Source: Phaeovulum veldkampii DSM 11550 (GTDB lineage Bacteria; Pseudomonadota; Alphaproteobacteria; Rhodobacterales; Rhodobacteraceae). From it: 55,025 nucleotides of DNA. The stretch spans positions 1 to 55,025 of the forward strand of contig NZ_PZKF01000021.1 of the NCBI RefSeq assembly GCF_003034995.1. The letters are read 5' to 3'. The notes beneath the pieces were generated by a model. The model had not been told where the DNA came from. It saw only the letters and a program-made list of their open reading frames with translations, and searched no databases. Shown piece after piece: positions 31,882 through 40,460 of this stretch; positions within the stretch are counted from its first letter, which is position 1; each line of letters opens with the position of its first letter. A program made the translations under genes and the position numbers.

Positions 31882-33865
31882 CGATAACCTGACAGCAGAC
31901 CTCGACCTTGGCTTTGACGGGGCCGAGGACATACTGCGCTCCTGGCGCAAAGGGATGCGTCCCGACCCAGACCTGACGGTGTCGGAATGGGCGGATGAAC
32001 ATCGCTGGCTGTCCTCGCGCGGGGCGGCCGAACCGGGGCGCTATCGTACGGCCCGCGCGCCCTACCTGCGCGAGATCATGGATGCGCTGTCACCGCGCCA
32101 CCCTGCGCAGCGCGTGACCTTCATGAAGGCGGCGCAGGTCGGCGCGACCGAGGCTGGCAACAACTGGATCGGCTTTGTCATCCATCACGCGCCGGGGCCA
32201 ATGCTGGCGGTATTGCCATCCCTGGAACTGGCCAAGCGTACGTCACGCGGACGGCTGGATCCTCTGATTTCTGACTCCCCTGCGCTGCGCGAACGAGTCA
32301 ATCCGGCACGGTCCCGCGACGCGGGCAATTCGATGCTGTCGAAGGAGTTCCCCGGCGGTATCCTGGTGCTGACCGGTGCCAACAGCGCCACCGGCCTGCG
32401 GTCGATGCCCGCGCGCTACATCTTCCTCGACGAGGTAGATGCCTATCCGGCCTCTGCCGACGAGGAAGGCGATCCGGTCACACTGGCCGAGGCGCGGACC
32501 ACCACCTTCTCGCACCGGCGCAAGGTGTTCATGGTCTCGACCCCGACGATCCGGGGGCTGAGCCGGATCGAGCGCGAGTTCGAGGCATCGGACCAGCGCC
32601 GGTATTTCGTGCCCTGCCCCCACTGCGGGGCGATGCAATGGCTGCAGTTCGAACGCCTGCGCTGGGACAAAGGACGGCCCGACACGGCGGCCTATCACTG
32701 CGAGGGCTGCGAACGCCCCATCGCCGAGCATCACAAGACTCAGATGCTGGAATGCGGGGAGTGGCGCGCGACGGCTGTTTCCGCCGATCCGCATTCCATC
32801 GGCTTCCATATCTCGGCACTCTATTCGCCGCTGGGCTGGAAAAGCTGGCAGCAGATCGCGCGGGAATGGCTGGCGGCGCAAGGCTCGGAGGCAATGCTGC
32901 GCGTCGCGCGCAACACCCTGCTGGGCGAGACATGGGTGGAGTCGGGCGAAGCCCCTGAGTGGCAGCGGCTGGCGGAACGTCGCGAAAGCTACGCGGGCGC
33001 GCAGATCCCCGTCGGCGGTCTGTTCCTTACGGCTGGCGTCGATGTGCAGAAGGACCGGATCGAAGTCGATGTCTGGGCCTGGGGCCGGGGCTTGGAGAGC
33101 TGGCTGGTCGATCACATCGTGATCGCGGGTGGCCCCGACGATCCGACCTGCTGGGACAAGCTGACGGCTTTGCTCGGCCGGACATGGACCTGCGCCAATG
33201 GCGCGGTGATGCTGATCGGCAAGCTGGCCATCGACACCGGCTATGAAGCCCCGGCCGTCTACGCTTGGGCACGCAAGCAAGGGTTCGACCAAGTTGCACC
33301 GATCAAAGGCCTCGAAGGCTTCAACCGCGCGACGCCGGTGTCGGGCCCGACCTTCGTCGACGCCACCATCGGCGGCAAACGCCTGCGCCGCGGGGCGCGG
33401 CTGTGGTCGGTGGCCACCGCGTCCTTCAAAACCGAAACCTACCGCTTCCTGCGGCTGGAACGCCCCTCGGACGAAGACCGCGCGCTGGGCGTACTCGACG
33501 CCCCCGGCACGGTGCACTTGCCCGATTGGATCGACACCGAATGGCTGAAGCAGCTGGTGGCCGAACAGCTGGTCACCGTGCGCAACAAGCGCGGCTACGC
33601 CCACCCCGAATGGCAGAAGATGCGGGAACGCAACGAGGCGCTCGACGCCCGGGTCTATGCCCGGGCGGCGGCGTGGATCATGGGCGCAGATCGCTGGGAC
33701 GAGGCGACCTGGCGGCGGTTGGAAGCGCAGGCAGGCGTGGAAACCCGACATGCGGCGCCCGTCGCCACAACTGAACCGGCTGCTCCGACTACGCCCAAGG
33801 CCGGAACACCGACCACGCCACGGCGGAAACGTCGGGCCTACACACCGAACTTCATGAGGGACTGA
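31829..33865 (+). CDS. phage terminase large subunit, GpA family
   Basis: A 678-residue lambda GpA-type packaging motor. The ATPase part has VTFMKAAQVGATEAGNNWIG in place of a strict Walker A, and YIFLDEVDAYPASA as Walker B. A zinc-binding segment FVPCPHCGAMQW/YHCEGCERP follows, then the nuclease domain with GVDVQKDRIEVDVWAWGRGL. It would cut concatemeric DNA and drive it into the prohead. The Pro/Thr-rich end ending RRKRRAYTPNFMRD likely binds the portal. Confidence 0.96.
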   Translation: MSDSTSTTSPISEFPSDSDNLTADLDLGFDGAEDILRSWRKGMRPDPDLTVSEWADEHRWLSSRGAAEPGRYRTARAPYLREIMDALSPRHPAQRVTFMKAAQVGATEAGNNWIGFVIHHAPGPMLAVLPSLELAKRTSRGRLDPLISDSPALRERVNPARSRDAGNSMLSKEFPGGILVLTGANSATGLRSMPARYIFLDEVDAYPASADEEGDPVTLAEARTTTFSHRRKVFMVSTPTIRGLSRIEREFEASDQRRYFVPCPHCGAMQWLQFERLRWDKGRPDTAAYHCEGCERPIAEHHKTQMLECGEWRATAVSADPHSIGFHISALYSPLGWKSWQQIAREWLAAQGSEAMLRVARNTLLGETWVESGEAPEWQRLAERRESYAGAQIPVGGLFLTAGVDVQKDRIEVDVWAWGRGLESWLVDHIVIAGGPDDPTCWDKLTALLGRTWTCANGAVMLIGKLAIDTGYEAPAVYAWARKQGFDQVAPIKGLEGFNRATPVSGPTFVDATIGGKRLRRGARLWSVATASFKTETYRFLRLERPSDEDRALGVLDAPGTVHLPDWIDTEWLKQLVAEQLVTVRNKRGYAHPEWQKMRERNEALDARVYARAAAWIMGADRWDEATWRRLEAQAGVETRHAAPVATTEPAAPTTPKAGTPTTPRRKRRAYTPNFMRD

Positions 33866-33866
33866 G

Positions 33867-34082
33867 ATGGATCTGGAACGGATGCGCGCCCTGTTGGCAG
33901 CACTTCAGGAGGCGCGCTACGCGGGCGTCCGGTCGGTCAGCTATGACGGCAAGTCGATCAACTATGGCTCGGACGCCGAACTGGCGAATGCCATCAGTGA
34001 CCTCGAAACCCGGATCGCCACAGCCACGACCGGCACGCCGCGCCGTCGGCGCTGGGGCACTGTCGCGTCAAAAGGTCTGTGA
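33867..34082 (+). CDS. gpW-like head-tail joining protein
   Basis: A 71-residue protein of the gpW family: a helix (LERMRALLAALQEARYAGVR), a short beta hairpin (SVSYDGKSINY) and a second helix (AELANAISDLETRIA). gpW plugs the portal after packaging. The location between terminase and portal genes is the same as in lambda. Confidence 0.88.
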   Translation: MDLERMRALLAALQEARYAGVRSVSYDGKSINYGSDAELANAISDLETRIATATTGTPRRRRWGTVASKGL

Positions 34083-34085
34083 TCC

Positions 34086-35582
34086 ATGGCGTTCGAGGCT
34101 TTCCGCCAGCGGTTGGGGTCGATCATCGGCGGGTTCGATGCGGCCCAAGCCCATCGTCGCATGCGCGGGTTTAGGGCTTCCCGCGCGCATGTGAACACGC
34201 TGATCGCCGCCTCGGGCGACACGATCACCGCCCGCGCCCGCTGGCTGGTGCGCAACAATGGCTATGCAGCGAATGCAGTGGAGTCTTTCGCCAGCAATGT
34301 CGTCGGCGATGGCATCAAGCCTTCGTCGACCATCGCGGATGCCGCCAAGAAGGAAGAGCTGCAGGCGCTGTGGCTCGCGTGGACTGACGATGCTGACGCA
34401 GAAGGGCTGACGGATTTCTACGGGCTGCAACGGCGCGCGGCGCGCGAAGTGTTCCTGTCAGGCGAGGTGTTCATTCGCATCCGGCCGCGCCGGGCCGAGG
34501 ACGGTCTGACGGTGCCGCTCCAGTTGCAGATGCTGCCCGCAGAAATGCTACCCCTCGACATGAACCGCACGCTGCCCGGTGCCGGGCTGATCCGGCAGGG
34601 GATCGAGTTCGACGGTATCGGCCGCCGCGTCGCATATCACTTTCTGCGTCGCCATCCCGGTGATCTGACCGATCCGGGGCTATCCGGCGAAACCGTCCGT
34701 GTACCTGCCGCCGACGTGATCCATGTCCTCGACCCGGTCGAGGCCGGGCAATTGCGCGGCGTGTCACGGTTTGCAGCCGCCATCGTGAAGCTGTTCACGC
34801 TGGACCTCTATGACGATGCCGAGCTGGAGCGGAAAAAGATCGCGGCGATGTTCGCGATGTTCATCACTTCACCCGCGCCCGAAACCCCGCTGGACCCAAC
34901 CGACGAGGATCTGGAGGTCGAACCTGGACAGGTGGTGCGGCTCGATCCCGGCGAGGATGTGTCCACCCCTGCCACACCGGACTCGGGCGGCACCTATGAA
35001 CCGTTCCAGTATCGGACCTTGCTGCAAATCGCCGCCGCGCTGGGCGTGCCCTATGGCTATCTGACCGGCGACACGGCGAAGGGCAACTTCTCGAACACCC
35101 GGATTTCTCTGATCGAATTCCGCCGTCGGATATCCGCCTGGCAGCACGGCGTGCTGGTCTATCAGCTTTGCCGGGCGGTCTGGGTGCGCTGGATGGACAC
35201 TGCTGTGCTGTCGGGCGCGCTGGACCTGCCGGGCTATGACAGCCAGCGGCGTCAATATCAGGCCTGCGCCTGGTTGCCCACGAAATGGGACTGGATTGAC
35301 CCGATGAAGGACGCCTCGGCCGAGATCCTGCAGATCGAAGCAGGCCTGAAGTCTCGGACGCAAGCCTTGGCAGAGCGGGGATACGACGCAGAACAGGTGG
35401 ACCGCGAAATCGCCGCTGAACGAAAACGCGAGGCGGCGCTGGGCCTTGATTTCCGCCGCCCGGGATCCCCGGCGCAGGGGCCGGGTGAAAGCGGCAAGTC
35501 GGCTGAAGCTGCCAACGCAGAAAAGGACGACGAGGCCGACGACACCGGCGACGAAAAACCTGACCCTAAGGAGGGCGCATGA
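34086..35582 (+). CDS. phage portal protein, lambda GpB family
   Basis: A 498-residue lambda-type portal protein. Recognisable blocks are ARARWLVRNNGYAANAVESF, VFIRIRPRRAEDGLTVPLQL, HVLDPVEAGQLRGVSRFAAA and YGYLTGDTAKGNFSNTRISL. Twelve copies should form the DNA entry ring of the head. The end is acidic. Its stop overlaps the protease start (ATGATG). Confidence 0.96.
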   Translation: MAFEAFRQRLGSIIGGFDAAQAHRRMRGFRASRAHVNTLIAASGDTITARARWLVRNNGYAANAVESFASNVVGDGIKPSSTIADAAKKEELQALWLAWTDDADAEGLTDFYGLQRRAAREVFLSGEVFIRIRPRRAEDGLTVPLQLQMLPAEMLPLDMNRTLPGAGLIRQGIEFDGIGRRVAYHFLRRHPGDLTDPGLSGETVRVPAADVIHVLDPVEAGQLRGVSRFAAAIVKLFTLDLYDDAELERKKIAAMFAMFITSPAPETPLDPTDEDLEVEPGQVVRLDPGEDVSTPATPDSGGTYEPFQYRTLLQIAAALGVPYGYLTGDTAKGNFSNTRISLIEFRRRISAWQHGVLVYQLCRAVWVRWMDTAVLSGALDLPGYDSQRRQYQACAWLPTKWDWIDPMKDASAEILQIEAGLKSRTQALAERGYDAEQVDREIAAERKREAALGLDFRRPGSPAQGPGESGKSAEAANAEKDDEADDTGDEKPDPKEGA

Positions 35583-36895
35583 TGCACCACGCGCAAATCG
35601 CCCAGCGCGCGTTCAATACGCCGCTGATGGTGGACCCCGCCAAGGCACTGGCCTTCCTGTCCGGTCTTGGCCCGCGCATCACCGGGCAAGAGATCACCTT
35701 CCAGGGGCTGGACGTGGAAGCCGATGATCAGGCCGCTGCCGCAGTTCCCGCCCGAGCTTCGCTCTTTGGCAATGATCTTGCCCAGCGCCACCTGCGGAAT
35801 GGCACCCAACCCTATGCGGTGGTCGATGGCATCGCGGTCATCGAAATCGCCGGAACGCTGGTCCATCGCGGTGCCTGGATCGGGCAATCCTCGGGTCTGA
35901 CCTCATACGAGGGCATTGCCGCTCAGTTGCAGGCCGCATTGGCCGATCCCGGCGTGCGCGGCATCGCGCTCGACATAGACAGCTTCGGTGGCGAGGTCGC
36001 CGGGGCCTTCGATCTGGCGGATCGCATTCGGGCGGCGCGGGCGCAAAAGCCGGTCCACGCTTTTGTAGCGGAACATGCGCTGTCGGCTGGGTATGTCCTG
36101 GCCAGCCAAGCCGACCGCATCATCCTGCCCCGCACGGGCGCTGTCGGCAGCATTGGGGTGGTGGCGCTGCACACAGATATGAGTGGGGCGCTGGATCAGA
36201 AGGGGATCGCGGTCACGCTGATCCACGCCGGGGCGCACAAGACTGATGCCAATCCTTATCAGCCGCTGCCTGAAGCTGTGCACGACCAGATGCAGCGCGA
36301 GTTGGAAGTGGTGCGCTTCCTCTTCACTGAGACCGTCGCCGCCGGTCGCGGGGATCGGCTGACCCATGCAGCCGCGCTGGCCACCGAAGCTGCGGTCTTC
36401 CGCGGGACAGAGGCCATCGCCGCCGGTCTGGCCGATGATCTCGCCGATCCCGTCACCGCCTTCACCGCCTTCGCCGCCGCACCTCGAGGCACAACTTCCA
36501 GCAACAGAAAGGGTCCGCAGATGACCACCACGCCTGAAATTTCCGCCGACGCGACGACACCCGTGGCAATACCGCCAGTTCTGGGTGCGCCAGAGCCGCC
36601 CACTGCGGCGGCCAATGCAGCGCCCTCGACCATGACCGCCGACGCAGTGCGCGCCGAGGCGGCCGAGGTTGCGCAGGTCTGCGCACAGGCCGCCCGGCTG
36701 GGCGTGACCATCGACGCGGCCGACGCGGTCACCAAGGGGCTGAAACCCGAAGCGCTTCGCGCCCGGGTTCTGGCTGATCTCGCCGCCCGCAGCGATGCGG
36801 CTGGCATCATCGCCACCGCCCCCGCGGCAGCTGCCGCCAAAGACAGCCCGATCATCGCTGCCGCCAAGAAGGCCGCGACAGACGCGAAGCGCTGA
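35579..36895 (+). CDS. S49-family head maturation protease with scaffold tail
   Basis: A 438-residue protein: an S49/SppA-like serine protease (about residues 60-290) followed by an Ala-rich helical scaffold region. The nucleophile lies in AEHALSAGYVLASQADRIIL and the likely base in HAGAHKTDANPYQ; SFGGEVAGAFDLADRI is the conserved strand-helix block. It corresponds to lambda gpC. An in-frame start with its own ribosome binding site at 36521 should also give the scaffold alone. Confidence 0.93.
   Translation: MMHHAQIAQRAFNTPLMVDPAKALAFLSGLGPRITGQEITFQGLDVEADDQAAAAVPARASLFGNDLAQRHLRNGTQPYAVVDGIAVIEIAGTLVHRGAWIGQSSGLTSYEGIAAQLQAALADPGVRGIALDIDSFGGEVAGAFDLADRIRAARAQKPVHAFVAEHALSAGYVLASQADRIILPRTGAVGSIGVVALHTDMSGALDQKGIAVTLIHAGAHKTDANPYQPLPEAVHDQMQRELEVVRFLFTETVAAGRGDRLTHAAALATEAAVFRGTEAIAAGLADDLADPVTAFTAFAAAPRGTTSSNRKGPQMTTTPEISADATTPVAIPPVLGAPEPPTAAANAAPSTMTADAVRAEAAEVAQVCAQAARLGVTIDAADAVTKGLKPEALRARVLADLAARSDAAGIIATAPAAAAAKDSPIIAAAKKAATDAKR
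36521..36895 (+). CDS. nested scaffolding protein within protease gene
   Basis: An in-frame internal start, ATG 36521 (MTTTPEISADATTPVAIPPV), preceded by GAAAGGG seven bases upstream. The 124-residue product is Ala-rich and helical, typical of scaffolds. This mirrors lambda Nu3, translated from inside gene C. Evidence is the ribosome binding site, the in-frame ATG and the domain border; expression itself is inferred. Confidence 0.65.
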   Translation: MTTTPEISADATTPVAIPPVLGAPEPPTAAANAAPSTMTADAVRAEAAEVAQVCAQAARLGVTIDAADAVTKGLKPEALRARVLADLAARSDAAGIIATAPAAAAAKDSPIIAAAKKAATDAKR

Positions 36896-36949
36896 ACTAG
36901 CGCGCGTTTCCTCCACCTTCCCCCTTCCCCAAACCATGGAGACTGACCA

Positions 36950-37330
36950 ATGCCCGTCCTGACGGAACCGCCCAGCATGGGCGATGTCCTCAAATATGAG
37001 GTCAACCCGAACTATACCCGCGAGGTGATCACGCTGCTGCAAGGCCTGCCCTATCCGGTCGGTTCGGTGCTGGGGAAGATCACCGCCAGCGGCAAATATA
37101 CCCTGTCACCTGCGACCGGGGCGGACGGTTCGCAGGTCGCCAGCGCCGTGCTGCTTTACGCCGTCGATGCCACACTGGCGGATGCGACAGGCATTGTCGT
37201 CGCCCGTGGCCCCACGATCGTGTCGCGCGCAGAACTCGCCTACGGCGCCACTGTCGATGACGGCACCAAGATCACCGCCAAGATCGCCCAGCTTGCCACC
37301 GTCGGCATCATCGCTCGCGACGGCGTCTGA
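36950..37330 (+). CDS. head decoration protein, gpD family
   Basis: A 126-residue gpD-like decoration protein: an N-terminal disordered arm (LTEPPSMGDVLKYEVNPNYT), then a beta-rich body (GSVLGKITASGKYTLSPATG; VASAVLLYAVDATLADATGI). Trimers would stabilise the expanded capsid. GGAGACTGACC precedes the ATG. It lies between scaffold and capsid genes as in lambda. Confidence 0.9.
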   Translation: MPVLTEPPSMGDVLKYEVNPNYTREVITLLQGLPYPVGSVLGKITASGKYTLSPATGADGSQVASAVLLYAVDATLADATGIVVARGPTIVSRAELAYGATVDDGTKITAKIAQLATVGIIARDGV

Positions 37331-37374
37331 CGCGCGCCGTCTGCATCCCTTTCCCCAAATCACCGGAGCACCCC

Positions 37375-38397
37375 ATGACCCTTGTCCGCAATCCCTTTGA
37401 CGCTGGCGGCTACTCGCTGGCCGAAATGACGCAGGCCATCAACATCCTGCCCAACCTTTACACCCGCCTTGGCCAGATCGGCCTCTTCCGCTTTGAAGGC
37501 GTCACCCAACGCTCTGTCATCATCGAGCAATACGAGGGGGTGCTGAACCTGCTGCCCTCGGTCCCCCTCGGCGGCCCCTCCACTGTCGGCACCCGCGAGG
37601 GGCGGTCGATGCGTTCCTTCGCCCTGCCATGGATCCCGCATGATGATGTCATCCTGCCCGGCGACATTCAGGGCCAGCCCGCGCTGGGTGCCTTTGATGC
37701 CGCCGACCCGCTGGTCGAGGTGATGAACCGCAAGCTGCAACTCATGCGCCGCAAGCATGCCCAGACCCGCGAATACATGGAGATGAACGCCCTGCGCGGC
37801 ATCGTGAAAGATGGCGCGGGCACGACCCTCTACAACTACTTCACCGAATTCGGCCTGGCGCAGATCTCGGTGGATTTCCTGCTGGGCACGGCAGGCACCC
37901 TTGTCCAAGGGAAGGTCCGCGAGGTCTTGCGGGCAATCGAAGACAACCTCCTCGGCGAAAGCATGTCGGACGTGCATGCCCTCGTCAGCCGGGAGTTCTT
38001 CGACAAGCTGATCGCGCACCCCAAAACCGAGGAAGCCTACAAGTTCTACGCCGCCACCGGCGCACAGCCCCTGCGCCAGGATGTGCGCCGGAACTTCCCC
38101 TTCGCGGGCATCGTGTTCGAGGAATATGCGGGCACCGTCACTCTCTCGACCAAGGCCACCGAACGGCTGGTCCCCGCCAGCGAAGGCATCGCGTTCCCCT
38201 TGGGCACGATGGACACCTTCACCACCTACGGCGGCCCGGCCAACCTGCTGGAGGCGGCGAATACCCTCGGCCTGCCCCTCTACGCCCGCCAGCACCTCGA
38301 CGAAAAGGGCCGCTGGATCGACCTGATGACCGAAGCCTCGATCCTGCCGGTGAACAAGCGGCCGCGCATCGCGATCCGCATCCACACATCGAACTGA
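37375..38397 (+). CDS. major capsid protein, lambda gpE family
   Basis: A 340-residue major capsid protein of the phage_cap_E type: FEGVTQRSVIIEQYEGVLNL, SMRSFALPWIPHDDVILPGD, EYMEMNALRGIVKDGAGTTL and VHALVSREFFDKLIAHPKTE are family blocks. The fold should be HK97-like. A ribosome binding site (CCGGAG) lies upstream. Confidence 0.95.
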   Translation: MTLVRNPFDAGGYSLAEMTQAINILPNLYTRLGQIGLFRFEGVTQRSVIIEQYEGVLNLLPSVPLGGPSTVGTREGRSMRSFALPWIPHDDVILPGDIQGQPALGAFDAADPLVEVMNRKLQLMRRKHAQTREYMEMNALRGIVKDGAGTTLYNYFTEFGLAQISVDFLLGTAGTLVQGKVREVLRAIEDNLLGESMSDVHALVSREFFDKLIAHPKTEEAYKFYAATGAQPLRQDVRRNFPFAGIVFEEYAGTVTLSTKATERLVPASEGIAFPLGTMDTFTTYGGPANLLEAANTLGLPLYARQHLDEKGRWIDLMTEASILPVNKRPRIAIRIHTSN

Positions 38398-38407
38398 CGG
38401 CCCCGAC

Positions 38408-38722
38408 ATGAACGCCTTCGCCGCCGCCATGGACCGCATCTATGCCAACCCGTCCATGGCGGTGACCGCCGTCTGGATTTCCGCTACGACATCAGAGGAA
38501 CGCCCGATCCGCGTCATCCGCCGCGCCCCGGACCGCATCACAGACTTCGGCGCTGGGCGGTTTGTCAGCGACACCATGATGGTGGATGTGCGCGTGTCTG
38601 ACCTGGCCGATCCCCGCCCCGGCGATCTGATCGTGATCGGCGCGGGCAGCTTCACCATCCAGGGGGAGCCTGTCCGCGACCGCGAACGCCTGATCTGGAC
38701 ACTGGACCTGCGGCCATCATGA
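38408..38722 (+). CDS. head-tail connector protein, gpFII-like
   Basis: A 104-residue protein that follows the capsid gene. The second half (RFVSDTMMVDVRVSDLADPR; LIVIGAGSFTIQGEPVRDRE) reads as a compact beta barrel like head-tail joining proteins of the gpFII type. Function is inferred from position, size and this pattern. It overlaps the next start by four bases. Confidence 0.75.
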   Translation: MNAFAAAMDRIYANPSMAVTAVWISATTSEERPIRVIRRAPDRITDFGAGRFVSDTMMVDVRVSDLADPRPGDLIVIGAGSFTIQGEPVRDRERLIWTLDLRPS

Positions 38723-39348
38723 GGTTGAAGATCGCCTTCGACCCAGACCTCGTCTCGCTGATGCAGGCCGAAATCGCTGCTGGTGAAAAGGCAGTGTCGG
38801 CGGCCATGCGCGAGGCGGGCACTTCCCTGAAATCCGCCTGGCGCGGCCAGATCAACGGCGCGGGGCTGGGCACCAGGCTGGGCAACTCTATCCGCCTCGC
38901 CAGTTTCCCGAAATCCGGCGACAGCCTGAACGCGGCGGCGCTGGTCTGGTCCAACGCCCCGGTGATCATCGGCGCGCATGACACAGGGCCGCTGATCCGG
39001 TCCAAGGACGGGTTCTGGCTGGCGATCCCCACCCCCGCCGCTGGCAAAAGCACCAAGGGCGGCCGGATCACCCCCGGCGAGTGGGAACGCCGCACCGGGT
39101 TGCGCCTGCGGTTCATCTACCGCCGCCGGGGGCCCAGCCTGCTGGTGGCGGAAGGACGTTTGAATTCGAAAGGCCGGGCCGTGGCATCGAAATCCAAGAC
39201 CGGACGCGGGCTGACGACTGTCCCGATCTTCCTGTTGGTGCCGCAAGTCAAGTTGCGCAAGCGGCTGGATCTGGCGCGGGATGCCGAGCGGGCGGTGGAC
39301 GGCGTGCCGGGGCGAATTGTTGCGAATTGGGTGGAGGGGAAAGTGTGA
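38719..39348 (+). CDS. DUF6441 tail completion-like protein
   Basis: A 209-residue protein resembling the DUF6441 phage family: a helical start (SLMQAEIAAGEKAVSAAMRE), then AWRGQINGAGLGTRLGNSIR and WLAIPTPAAGK. The end (FLLVPQVKLRKRLDLARDAE) recalls HK97 gp10-type tail completion proteins. A role at the head-tail joint or tail end is inferred from the family and position. Confidence 0.8.
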   Translation: MRLKIAFDPDLVSLMQAEIAAGEKAVSAAMREAGTSLKSAWRGQINGAGLGTRLGNSIRLASFPKSGDSLNAAALVWSNAPVIIGAHDTGPLIRSKDGFWLAIPTPAAGKSTKGGRITPGEWERRTGLRLRFIYRRRGPSLLVAEGRLNSKGRAVASKSKTGRGLTTVPIFLLVPQVKLRKRLDLARDAERAVDGVPGRIVANWVEGKV

Positions 39349-39361
39349 TCGCCACTTCTGC

Positions 39362-39652
39362 TCAGTAGCCAGCCTCGCGTTGATGGCGCACGGCCAATAC
39401 CACCGCCGTTTCACCGTCAAACCGATAGAGCGACACATAGCCACTGTCGCCAAAGGTGATGAACCACTCGCGGAATTCCGGTTCCATGTCCTCAGCCGGT
39501 CGCCCGGCGCCCGGTTGATCGCGCAGGATGTTCATGCCTTCGCGGATGGATTTGGCGGCGCGTCGGGCGGCATCAGGGTTCTTGTCAGCAAGGAAACGGT
39601 ACAGCCGCTCGACATCCCGCAGTGCGGCGGGCGACCAGATCAGTCGTGGCAT
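39362..39652 (-). CDS. RelE/ParE-type toxin
   Basis: A 96-residue toxin-fold protein: MPRLIWSPAALRDVERLYRF, AGRPAEDMEPEFREWFITFG and ETAVVLAVRHQREAGY follow the RelE/ParE pattern with a late Arg-His block. It overlaps the upstream antitoxin gene by 13 bases. The pair lies on the minus strand inside the plus-strand tail genes and is an inserted cargo unit. The target (mRNA or gyrase) cannot be told. Confidence 0.88.
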   Translation of the reverse strand: MPRLIWSPAALRDVERLYRFLADKNPDAARRAAKSIREGMNILRDQPGAGRPAEDMEPEFREWFITFGDSGYVSLYRFDGETAVVLAVRHQREAGY

Positions 39653-39924
39653 TCAGGGGCTGCCGCCGCTTCGCCTGCTTCCAGCTTGGCAAGCCAGGCA
39701 TCGGCTTCGTCATGTGTCACGTGCTTGCCGGTCGCCTGATACTCCCGCCAGGCCTGCAACCCGGCTTGCCGAAACGCTTCGCGCTTCTCTTCGCGGTCGA
39801 CGAACTGCGCCACGGCCTCACGCAGCATCCAATGCGTGGAGCGGTCCTTGGCATCCGCCAGCCGCTTGAGGCGGTCGCGGGTGTCCTGATCGAGCTTCAC
39901 GGCGATGGGTCGGACGGCGTTCAT
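39640..39924 (-). CDS. ribbon-helix-helix antitoxin
   Basis: A 94-residue antitoxin from ATG 39924 with GGAG upstream. Residues 5-50 are a ribbon-helix-helix (PIAVKLDQDTRDRLKRLADA, then RSTHWMLREAVAQFVDREE). The C-terminal half (AWREYQATGKHVTHDEADAW) would bind the toxin. A short palindromic GGTATTACC at 39952-39960 lies upstream and may be its operator. Confidence 0.88.
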   Translation of the reverse strand: MNAVRPIAVKLDQDTRDRLKRLADAKDRSTHWMLREAVAQFVDREEKREAFRQAGLQAWREYQATGKHVTHDEADAWLAKLEAGEAAAAPECHD

Positions 39925-40012
39925 CGGTGCTGCTCCGTGCGAGTATTCATGGGTATTACCTTTAGCACATCCGCGACCATCACAGAAGTCATAATTCAGG
40001 AAGTGCTCTGTC

Positions 40013-40435
40013 ATGCCCACCACCCGCGAAACCATCCTCGCCGCGCTGCACGCGCGGCTGCAGCCGCTCGCCGCCCTCACCTTGCGCGATGAGGTCTTGC
40101 CCGAACGGATCCCGGCGGCCGGGATGATCATCTTGCGCGACGGCCAACCGGGCGAACCAGAGGTGACGCTGTCGCCCTTGCGCTATCACTACCAGCACCG
40201 CGCCGAGTTGGAGGTCGTTGTCCAGGCTGGCACCGGTCGTGCCAGCCCCTTCGACACCCTGATCGCCAGCATCGGCGCAGCGATTGAATCCGACCGCACG
40301 CTTGGCGGCCTCTGCGACTGGGTCGAACCCGAATCCTCGGCCTCGGTCGATCTGCCCATCGAGGGCGCGGCGGCGCTGAAGGCGGCGGTCATCACTGTCG
40401 TCTTGCACTACACCACCACCGGCCCTCTGGCCTGA
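40013..40435 (+). CDS. tail terminator-like protein
   Basis: A 140-residue protein: TTRETILAALHARLQPLAAL, then a beta-rich part (YHYQHRAELEVVVQAGTGRA; AAALKAAVITVVLHYTTTGP). Size, helix-beta layout and position before the tube gene match tail terminator proteins that cap the tube (lambda gpU role). Function is inferred. Confidence 0.7.
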   Translation: MPTTRETILAALHARLQPLAALTLRDEVLPERIPAAGMIILRDGQPGEPEVTLSPLRYHYQHRAELEVVVQAGTGRASPFDTLIASIGAAIESDRTLGGLCDWVEPESSASVDLPIEGAAALKAAVITVVLHYTTTGPLA

Positions 40436-40460
40436 CACCCCAAACATCGAGGAGACTCCC

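Noticed and set aside
32243-33751. 502-residue minus-strand frame opposite the terminase
   Set aside because: Shadow of the GpA-family gene; composition is His/Pro/Arg rich as usual for antisense frames.
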